Virus record (IMG/VR): IMGVR_UViG_3300048015_000215
Location: 1-38,444 of that record
DNA: 38,444 nt
Strand: one strand, 5' to 3'
Source of the DNA: a virus
How positions within the stretch are numbered: position 1 is the stretch's first letter; each line of letters begins with the position of its first letter. Below, piece by piece: positions 25,067 to 31,710 of the stretch. Below the pieces are notes generated by a model. That model did not search any database. It saw nothing but the letters and a program-made list of their open reading frames with translations, and was not told where the DNA came from. The translations under genes were made by a program, and so were the position numbers.

Positions 25067-25263
25067 GACAGTACCTCCTTAACTAAATGTTTAGGAATTT
25101 TAATCTCCAATGAAATTGTTGTATGCTCTTTAAAAGTGCCCACTGAATGAACGCTGGACGTTATTCCATACACCTCATATTTATGCAGTGTTCCTAAAAC
25201 GTCCCACATAAATTTTTTTGCTTCTGTTTTCTCAAACAAATAATTTAATATGTGTTTAATCAT
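25063..25263 (-). CDS. 66-residue protein between reductase and adenosyltransferase
   Basis: Starts at ATG 25263 overlapping the reductase stop (ATGA), and ends overlapping the adenosyltransferase start (ATGA). GGGAG lies before the ATG. The product has an N-terminal helix (HILNYLFEKTEAKKFMWDVL) and a beta-like second half with TISLEIKIPKHLVKEV. There is one Cys-free, soluble domain by eye. I do not recognise it. Being locked between the B12-dependent reductase and the cofactor enzyme, it could bridge them or control the reductase. Confidence 0.7.
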   Translation of the reverse strand: MIKHILNYLFEKTEAKKFMWDVLGTLHKYEVYGITSSVHSVGTFKEHTTISLEIKIPKHLVKEVLS

Positions 25264-28067
25264 TTTATGGGACAACTCCCGCCACTGCATTCATCTTCTA
25301 AGGTAATGACATCACCAGTAAACAATTTAAAAATATCCTGTGGAATAACCTTCAAAGGCTTAATCAATTCCTCATATTTTTCTTTGGTTATAGGAATGTA
25401 GGGCAAATCCGGATATTTATCTGCAATCGTATCATCATTTTCATCCAATTCAAATAAAGGCAAAAAAGAAGTAGATTTTAAAATATTCGAATACCTATAA
25501 AGTAATGTTTCTAATTGCTTTGTTTCTGATTTTTTAAAATTTATGGTAGCGCTTACTTGATTATCTGCCCAATATTGTTGAACAAAAAGTTGAAAGTCTA
25601 GTTGTTCTTTTAAAGTTTGTGTTTGAGCGCTCTTGAACCGGCGATTCTTTGCAAACTCACTTTTAATCGGAAATTCAAATAAATAGGCATTAGGAGTTTG
25701 AACCGCAGGACGCCCGCTATACCCCGCAGCAGTTAAAAGCTTAACCAGGGGGCTTGTCGCGTCCATTTGAATCCTTCTAAGATAATACGCCGAATATGGG
25801 GCGTGGATGCCGGGAGAAACCCCCGCCAAAAGGCTAATTGTTCCTGATGGCTTAACAGTTGTTAGCTTAATAGACCTATTAACGTTAAGATAGGCTGAAA
25901 AAACCTTATCTACCTCCCTAATACGCTCATATAATACGCTCAATATATTACTTAATGAATTTTCGGTTAAATTCTTTTTGCAGATCCAGTCAACCCAACC
26001 GGAAATAGAAACCCCTATCCTCCGGTTCTTGCGAACAACCTTCGCGGTTACTGGATCCTCATAATTCGCCAATGTAACCCGTTTAGCATATTTGTAAGCC
26101 AACGTCACAACATCCAGATAACCAACGTTTTGCGGTATCTTCGAGGGAAACACCTCCACCAAATTGCACGGCTCTCCATCTTCCAAGGTTATCTCCCCAC
26201 AATTTGCAGAAATAACTCCAGACAAATAACTTTTTCCTACCGAAATATCATCAACAATAATATAATTATGAAATTCTTCAACCATCCCATTATAAACGTC
26301 TTCTGTTCCGCAAGGAATAACGGATACAACTTTATGGTTTTCTAATATTTTTTTAGCGATGCCTCCAGGAGTTTTATAGAAAAACCCATTTAAAACCTGG
26401 GCTGCATAATGCTCTTTATTATGTTCACTCTGTGTTAGTAATCCCAAATTTTCAATTCTATTGTCAGTGGGATCTCCATTAAGATGATGAACAATTTTAT
26501 TGTCAATATTTAATCCAAAATAATCGGCCACAATTCTATGTAAAAAATATTGTTGAACATAATCCCCGTCTTTAACATTTCTAACAACTCTAAGATGACC
26601 GTCCCTATGACGATGAATAGAAAAAGCTGATACAGATTGTCCTATTTTTAAGTTTTTAGCTTTTATCTTATTTCTTTGTAAAGTAAAGAAATTATGGTCT
26701 TCCGTGCATTTAACTTTTAGCCCGCTGTCAAAAGTTACTTCTAAGACAGAAACATTCGATCTTGTTTTGTGCGGACGTTTCATTATAGATAGTTTAGGTT
26801 GATTGGTTTTTAAATCAATACACCACACTAAAACGTCTTTTTCGGTCTTTGCCAATTCTTCAAAAGTTTTAACCCCATTATAAGTTAATATTTTTGTGCC
26901 TCCCGCAACACAAGGATTAGTTCCGACGGCTGCCGGGTCTGCTGCCGGATTAAATCCATCTATCAAACGACCCGAATTCCTACAGTTATACAGATTGACT
27001 ATCCCTGGCTCCCCATTATTTATAATGGCATTCGCTAAGTCCGGCCAAAAAATACAACTATCTTCTTCAATAACAATAGAATTATTTGACGCCCAGCGAT
27101 GATGCATCAAATATTCATATTTTTGCTTTTCTTCCTCGGTTACAGGGTTGAAATTAACATTTTTAGCGTCCAAAAAGTCAATATCATTAGGATCGCCCAG
27201 AGCAATAAGGGCTGATCGACGAACATTCCCGCTAACAACGCAACGACCGATGCAAGTAACGATATCCAAAACCTCGACACTGGTCAATTTCCTTCCTTGT
27301 GCGCCATTAAAAATTTTTGTAACCCACTCCAACAATTCTTTCAATGGTTCCGGTCCAGGTGCAACGCCTCCAAAAGTTTTCAAGGGAGTTCCTTTTGGCC
27401 GAATATTTGACAGATCAACCCAAATCGGCAACAAACCACCTTTATAAGAAAAATGAGACGTAATAATATGATGAACTACTTGAACCCAGCCTTCTCTTGA
27501 ATCCTCCACCACAAAGTGCTTAAAATCATTCCCACACTTTTTTGCCTTTTCCCCATCAAAACAAAGCTCAATTTGTGATCGAACCGAGGGAAGCCTATCA
27601 ATATATTTTTTTTGAATGCCAAACCCCACGCCAGACCCCAGCATAAGCTGATTCATAATAAACTTAAAGGCGTATGCAGGATCATTATAATATGGTTTCA
27701 TACTAATATAAAAGCAATTCGTTAGGCCTGCTCCATGACGCTCGCTCGCCTCGGTACCAGATAACCACAAACCGCGTCCGGCAGGCAAAAAATACATATT
27801 AAATATATAATGATACATTTGCATCGCTTCATATTTCATTGCAGCAACCCTAGAATTTGTAACCGATCCCTTAGTCGCCAATTTATGCTTATACTCAAGT
27901 TGATAATTTCCTTCGACCACCCGCGCCACGGTCTGCCACCACTCCTCGGTTCCGCCGTCAGGCAAAGGCCGCGCGTAAGTTCTTTTATACGTCACGTAAC
28001 CCAAAGGTCCCCACGGAGGCGCCAAATCTTTATATTGGCTGACAAACTGATCATCCAGAAACTTCAT
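25260..28067 (-). CDS. nrdJ: Class II (B12-dependent) ribonucleoside-triphosphate reductase with intein
   Basis: A 935-residue precursor; without its intein (386-622) the enzyme is 698 residues, close to the monomeric adenosylcobalamin-dependent reductase of Lactobacillus leichmannii. It reduces NTPs to dNTPs for phage DNA. The N-terminus (PPWGPLGYVTYKRTYARPLP, 17-36) matches that family well. Key cysteines are present: C118 (TNCFYIS) and C634 form the redox pair, C623 (386 after splicing) is the thiyl radical Cys of NPCGE, and C927/C932 (CSGGSC) are the C-terminal shuttle. Asn384 and Glu625 complete the active site. It overlaps the ERCC4 gene before it and the small gene behind it. Confidence 0.93.
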   Translation of the reverse strand: MKFLDDQFVSQYKDLAPPWGPLGYVTYKRTYARPLPDGGTEEWWQTVARVVEGNYQLEYKHKLATKGSVTNSRVAAMKYEAMQMYHYIFNMYFLPAGRGLWLSGTEASERHGAGLTNCFYISMKPYYNDPAYAFKFIMNQLMLGSGVGFGIQKKYIDRLPSVRSQIELCFDGEKAKKCGNDFKHFVVEDSREGWVQVVHHIITSHFSYKGGLLPIWVDLSNIRPKGTPLKTFGGVAPGPEPLKELLEWVTKIFNGAQGRKLTSVEVLDIVTCIGRCVVSGNVRRSALIALGDPNDIDFLDAKNVNFNPVTEEEKQKYEYLMHHRWASNNSIVIEEDSCIFWPDLANAIINNGEPGIVNLYNCRNSGRLIDGFNPAADPAAVGTNPCVAGGTKILTYNGVKTFEELAKTEKDVLVWCIDLKTNQPKLSIMKRPHKTRSNVSVLEVTFDSGLKVKCTEDHNFFTLQRNKIKAKNLKIGQSVSAFSIHRHRDGHLRVVRNVKDGDYVQQYFLHRIVADYFGLNIDNKIVHHLNGDPTDNRIENLGLLTQSEHNKEHYAAQVLNGFFYKTPGGIAKKILENHKVVSVIPCGTEDVYNGMVEEFHNYIIVDDISVGKSYLSGVISANCGEITLEDGEPCNLVEVFPSKIPQNVGYLDVVTLAYKYAKRVTLANYEDPVTAKVVRKNRRIGVSISGWVDWICKKNLTENSLSNILSVLYERIREVDKVFSAYLNVNRSIKLTTVKPSGTISLLAGVSPGIHAPYSAYYLRRIQMDATSPLVKLLTAAGYSGRPAVQTPNAYLFEFPIKSEFAKNRRFKSAQTQTLKEQLDFQLFVQQYWADNQVSATINFKKSETKQLETLLYRYSNILKSTSFLPLFELDENDDTIADKYPDLPYIPITKEKYEELIKPLKVIPQDIFKLFTGDVITLEDECSGGSCPIK
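26202..26912 (-). mobile_element. Intein with HNH homing endonuclease domain in nrdJ
   Basis: In-frame insertion of 237 residues (386-622 of the reductase). It begins with Cys (CVAGGTKILTYNG, block A), has block B with TEDH, block F-like VYNGMVEEFHNYII, and ends in Ala-Asn before the extein Cys. The usual His before the last Asn is Ala. An HNH-type nuclease lies inside (HHLNGDPTDNRIENL, then HNKEH). The exteins join at NP|CGE, the catalytic Cys itself, so the reductase is dead until splicing. The nuclease would home into intein-free alleles at this site. Confidence 0.9.
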
Positions 28068-28494
28068 TCAACGTACCTTTCTTCTTATACTCAATAAATT
28101 TAGTTAGTAAATACTGGGTCGTTTGCTGACCCTCGAACCGGGAACCGACAAATAGAACATAAATGCCATAATGCAACGACAAGCCCAACAAAAAATGTTT
28201 AAGCGCTTTATTTGCCCGCAATTCAAACCCAGCTAAATCAGTTTCAATAACCAAATACGGAAACTTTATTTGTTGCAGTCGTAGCAACTCTGCTTTGAAC
28301 CGGGAGGAGTGCCAACAAGATTCAATGTCTGAAAAGCTTTTTCTCTCTACAGTAATTTCATTTTCGAACCCTTCTAACGAATAATCTCCGGTTTTGAGGG
28401 CTGCTTTTTTAAGTTCCACTCCAGTAAACCTGTAGGGCAATTTTTCTCTCGTATCAATCAAAAAAACGGGGGCGAGTTTTTGTTTTTTAGGCAT
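28051..28494 (-). CDS. ERCC4-type nuclease
   Basis: A 147-residue protein with the XPF/ERCC4 nuclease core: DTREKLPY (14-21), GDY at 36-38 (KTGDYSL) and the hallmark ERKxxxD (E50-R51-K52 to D56, VERKSFSD). It would cut branched or flap DNA. There is no helix-hairpin-helix domain, so this is a nuclease-only version, as in several phages. It probably processes replication or recombination intermediates. Its end overlaps the start of the reductase gene by 17 nt. Confidence 0.88.
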   Translation of the reverse strand: MPKKQKLAPVFLIDTREKLPYRFTGVELKKAALKTGDYSLEGFENEITVERKSFSDIESCWHSSRFKAELLRLQQIKFPYLVIETDLAGFELRANKALKHFLLGLSLHYGIYVLFVGSRFEGQQTTQYLLTKFIEYKKKGTLNEVSG

Positions 28495-28534
28495 GACTAG
28501 CCCCCGAATTGTTTAACGCAGGAAAAGAGAGGAG

Positions 28535-28762
28535 TTACGCGTTGTTTAGATAGTTCAAAATATCTTGAACATGATTCAAAGAAGCTTTATCTCCTGTTTT
28601 TTCAAAATGTTTCAAGTGGTTTTTAGCAGCTCGAACTAATTTAGCGGTCGGAATATCTCTATTTACAATATCGTCTAAAGATTGAAGTTTTAACTCTCTT
28701 GGTTTGCGCTCTTTTTTAACTTTTGTTTTTGATTTTTCATCGGCGCTATGTTCATTGATCAT
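28535..28762 (-). CDS. Small basic helical protein, first gene after an internal promoter
   Basis: A 75-residue protein, very basic in its first half (KSKTKVKKERKPRELKLQ), with helices in the second (about 40-72, AKLVRAAKNHLKHFEKTGDKA). It is the first gene behind the strong promoter at the end of thyX and directly precedes the ERCC4 nuclease and reductase operon. No family is recognised. A nucleic-acid-binding role is likely from charge only. Confidence 0.7.
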   Translation of the reverse strand: MINEHSADEKSKTKVKKERKPRELKLQSLDDIVNRDIPTAKLVRAAKNHLKHFEKTGDKASLNHVQDILNYLNNA

Positions 28763-28815
28763 CGTGATTATTTCCCTTATTTAACTTCTACTTAATTTAA
28801 AACCCTTGTTATTTA

Positions 28816-28843
28816 ACTATAGCAAGTTTTTAATTGATGTCAA
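28816..28843 (-). promoter_or_regulatory. Strong internal promoter for the reductase operon
   Basis: On the minus strand TTGACA (28843-28838) and TATAGT (28821-28816) lie 16 bp apart: a full -35 and a 5/6 -10. The -35 overlaps the last codons of thyX. It would drive the small basic gene, ERCC4 nuclease, reductase, adenosyltransferase and deaminase separately from the replication genes upstream. Confidence 0.75.
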
Positions 28844-29549
28844 CACTTTTTATAAGATGTTTTGCAGAAATTGGAAAATATTGTAGTAACAAATTGTAAA
28901 TTTCTATTGCCACTTCCTGAGACTCTTTTTGCGCATGGTTATCCAATCGCTGATTACAAATCCTCGCAAATGCCAATAATGACCCAGTCCAATACCATTC
29001 AGTAAACATGCTTTGCGGTAAAATCATCCGTGCCAGCTCTGGTGCGATGCCTTCTTTAAGCATTAAATCATATAACTCAGTTGCCTCTTGGTAATGGTCA
29101 TCAACCCTTTGTTTAATATTTCCCCCCAAACCCGGCCAACCAGATTTAAACAAACTAATCGTCTCGCTGGACGACCCTTGCTTAATTCCTCCTTCCGGCC
29201 TGAGCCGCCAGTCATTCCTACTATAAAATTCGGGGGGCTCATCAACATACCTTCGAGAGACCTCATTCCAGGCCATGTAGCCCGCGTCGCCTCCAGAAAC
29301 ACCTACATGAGATTTCCAGAGTTGGCGGGCCACAAATAGGGGCGCCTTAACGATTACCGTCATTTGACAGTGTGTAAAAGGGCTCCAATGATCGTGCCTC
29401 GCTAAATAAGCAATTAACTTTTCATCTTTTTCATTAAAGGTATCTTCAGCTATCTCTTTATGAAAAGAAACACGAGCGGCGTTAACCACACGCCCATCAG
29501 AGCCCATATGATCCTTATATGTAACAGAAGATTTATTATGCGTAATCAT
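28830..29549 (-). CDS. thyX: Flavin-dependent thymidylate synthase
   Basis: A 239-residue enzyme that makes dTMP from dUMP with folate and FAD. Motifs: HWSPFTHCQ (54-62), VARQLWKSHVG (73-83) and NEVSRRYVDEPPEFY (95-109), the ThyX core, then a C-terminal helical part with NQRLDNHAQKESQEVA. The residue between HVG and NEVSRRY is normally only a few; here it is about 11 (VSGGDAGYMAW), an insertion in the substrate-binding loop. The ATG follows directly on the stop of the DUF3310 gene. With dCTP deaminase this forms a complete route from dCTP to dTMP. Confidence 0.93.
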   Translation of the reverse strand: MITHNKSSVTYKDHMGSDGRVVNAARVSFHKEIAEDTFNEKDEKLIAYLARHDHWSPFTHCQMTVIVKAPLFVARQLWKSHVGVSGGDAGYMAWNEVSRRYVDEPPEFYSRNDWRLRPEGGIKQGSSSETISLFKSGWPGLGGNIKQRVDDHYQEATELYDLMLKEGIAPELARMILPQSMFTEWYWTGSLLAFARICNQRLDNHAQKESQEVAIEIYNLLLQYFPISAKHLIKSVDIN

Positions 29550-29855
29550 TTATTCTGTTTCCTTTTTCGTTGCCGAAATAGTTTCATAATATTCTATCAC
29601 CCGGTTCACGTACCACCGTGCTTTTTTTAAGTCATCAATAAAAGACCCCTTAAATTGACAACGCATCAAATATTTCAATGCATTTCCCAAACAAAATTCA
29701 GGTCCCCAACCCAAGTCTTCAATAAGCTCAATTGATTCCGCTCGAGCCTGCAAATAATGACTTGGCCGATTAATCTTATCCTCCAGAACAAAAGCTTCAG
29801 AAATATCCACTTTCTTTATACTCCTTTTTCTTTTATCACCAAAACTTAACGGCAT
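29550..29855 (-). CDS. DUF3310 protein (T7 gp1.7-like nucleotide kinase family)
   Basis: A 101-residue protein with the DUF3310 pattern: INRPSHY (28-34), ESIELIEDLGWGPEFCLGNALKYLMR (about 40-65) and KGSFIDDLKKARWYVNRVIEYY (about 69-90). This family includes T7 gp1.7, which has nucleotide kinase activity in T7; for other members function is only inferred. It lies directly before thyX and fits the nucleotide-supply operon. Its start overlaps the tiny membrane gene upstream by 20 nt. Confidence 0.85.
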   Translation of the reverse strand: MPLSFGDKRKRSIKKVDISEAFVLEDKINRPSHYLQARAESIELIEDLGWGPEFCLGNALKYLMRCQFKGSFIDDLKKARWYVNRVIEYYETISATKKETE

Positions 29856-29931
29856 AATGATAAATTATTATCCAAAAAGCGACAAAATTTAGAAAACTAA
29901 CAAGAGAATAAAACCAATCAACTAACTTCAT
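29836..29931 (-). CDS. 31-residue membrane peptide with strong ribosome binding site
   Basis: An ATG at 29931 follows the DNA polymerase stop by 0-1 nt. AAGGAGG in the last polymerase codons lies about 12 nt before it. The peptide (MKLVDWFYSLVSFLNFVAFW, then IIIYHYAVKFW) is almost fully hydrophobic and aromatic and would span the membrane once. Its end overlaps the DUF3310 start. The very strong ribosome site argues that it is truly made, or else that it serves to feed ribosomes to the next gene, which lacks one. Confidence 0.5.
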   Translation of the reverse strand: MKLVDWFYSLVSFLNFVAFWIIIYHYAVKFW

Positions 29932-31710
29932 TTAATCTTTACCCTCCTTCCAATTTTTAATAGTTTTAGGCTCACATTTAACCGGCACATTTTTTAAATA
30001 AATCTCATTTCCTTTAATCATACATTCGCGAACAATATTTAATACCTCTTCCTTAATATTTTCTGAACATTCAACAAGAACCTCATCGTGAATCGTCGCA
30101 ACAATTTTCGCCTCTTTTGGCAAACGCTCCCGCATCAGGCATAACGCTTGTTTGTTGCCGTCCGCCGCCGTTCCCTGAATAATAGTATTAACAATTTCTC
30201 GCTCCGCTTTCTGCCGAACCCATTTATTAGAATGGTTTAAATCCCACAAATACCGAATTCTCCCGCCAACAGTCCGAACAAACAAATTTTGCTTAGCATC
30301 AAAATGCTTTCTCCGTCTAAACTCAGCCACTTTCGGAAACATATTATGATATTTTTCATAAAGTAGCTCGCCCTCAACTTCAGAAATACCGAGGGTTGCG
30401 GCTAATGCTTTCGCGCCTTTATCATACATCAACCCCAGTTTAACCGCCTTAATATCATTACGCTGTTTTTTGCTTACTTCCTCAACGCCATAAAATAACT
30501 GAGCCGCTCCGGTATAGGCGTCCATACCCCGCATAAAAATGTCAATCAAGCGTTCATCCCCCGACAACTCGGCCAAAATTCTTGGCTCAATCTGGGATAA
30601 GTCCGCATTAATAAACACGCTTCCAGGCTCAGGAATAAAGATATCCCGTATTTCCGCAGGAACATTCTGTAAATTCCGGCCGCTAGAACTATATCGCCCA
30701 GTCTCCGTTCCCAGCTGATTCCAGCTACAATGAACACGCCCATTTACTCGCTCATGCTTATAGGGCAATAAATACGTTGACAGTACTTTATGTGCTTTAC
30801 GATAATTTAATAAAGCATTAACAGCAACATCCTCTTTAAACCGCTCTAAAACACCCTCCTCGGTACCGGGAAGGCTTAAGCCATAATTTTTAAATGCTTT
30901 TTTTAGTTGGCTAGGCGAATTTAATCCCTTATCATCTAACCAAGCCCCCAAAAATTGGTGGATTGTGTGAGCCCACCTAGCTTTTTCCTCATTATATAAA
31001 TAAATATATTCATCTAATCTTTTTTCATCAATATAAATCCCATTTAATTCCATGTCCGCCGTAGCATATAACGTTTTCATCTCTAAATCAAATATGTGTT
31101 CAAGCTTACACTCTTTAATTTCTTCCCATTGCTTCAAAGCAATATAATGCAAATACATACAATCTTCTTTCAGGTACCGCACCATCTCAGGCGTTATATG
31201 ATCAAACCAAGGGGCAACCCTCAATTCTTTACGTTTATCACGCTGAATTCCAAGGCGCCTTAATGTAGTATCCTCTAAATCACAATTATTAAACTCATAT
31301 AAGCCCGCGGTCGTAATTTTTTCCGCAATAAAAGTATCAAACTTTATATCAAGCTCATAGTTATCGTGATGCTTAAAATTTACAAGCTCAAATTTGCCAT
31401 TATGACAAATTAGCCCTCGCCAAAGCTTCAAAGACTCCTCGGTTTTCGGCTCAAAAAACGCATAACTAAAAGTATCTACACATTCATTATGCAGATCATT
31501 TAAGCTGGAATGCTCATAAACCCCCACAGGAGCAATTTTATTTTCCCAAAAATGTAAGCCCGATCTATCCCTTAGAGATTCCTTATGAAGCTTATCATAT
31601 AATTTACTTCCCGGTTCATGCTTAAACATTTCATCATAAAGCTGCTGGTTTCCATCACCAACAGTTTCAATGTCTAAAGCAACCAATAGTTCAATTTCTC
31701 TATTGTCCAC
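29932..31710 (-). CDS. polA: Family A DNA polymerase with 3'-5' exonuclease
   Basis: A 592-residue replicative polymerase. Exonuclease part: LDIETVG (D13, E15), HNGKFE (103-108, usual Asp is Glu) and YLKED (Y179, D183). Polymerase part: motif A NADLSQIEPR (368-377), O-helix QRNDIKAVKLGLMYD (416-430) and motif C ATIHDEV (538-544). At the position of E. coli Pol I Phe762 there is Leu425, and the Gly after the O-helix Tyr is Asp430. The start is GTG at 31710, overlapping the primase-helicase stop by one base. There is no 5' nuclease domain. Pairs with the primase-helicase just upstream. Confidence 0.95.
   Translation of the reverse strand: MDNREIELLVALDIETVGDGNQQLYDEMFKHEPGSKLYDKLHKESLRDRSGLHFWENKIAPVGVYEHSSLNDLHNECVDTFSYAFFEPKTEESLKLWRGLICHNGKFELVNFKHHDNYELDIKFDTFIAEKITTAGLYEFNNCDLEDTTLRRLGIQRDKRKELRVAPWFDHITPEMVRYLKEDCMYLHYIALKQWEEIKECKLEHIFDLEMKTLYATADMELNGIYIDEKRLDEYIYLYNEEKARWAHTIHQFLGAWLDDKGLNSPSQLKKAFKNYGLSLPGTEEGVLERFKEDVAVNALLNYRKAHKVLSTYLLPYKHERVNGRVHCSWNQLGTETGRYSSSGRNLQNVPAEIRDIFIPEPGSVFINADLSQIEPRILAELSGDERLIDIFMRGMDAYTGAAQLFYGVEEVSKKQRNDIKAVKLGLMYDKGAKALAATLGISEVEGELLYEKYHNMFPKVAEFRRRKHFDAKQNLFVRTVGGRIRYLWDLNHSNKWVRQKAEREIVNTIIQGTAADGNKQALCLMRERLPKEAKIVATIHDEVLVECSENIKEEVLNIVRECMIKGNEIYLKNVPVKCEPKTIKNWKEGKD

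Noticed and set aside
28801-28830. Terminator behind thyX (CTTG...CAAG)
   Set aside because: The stem has mismatches and a short T-run only; the same bases are better explained as the TTGACA-TATAGT promoter region.
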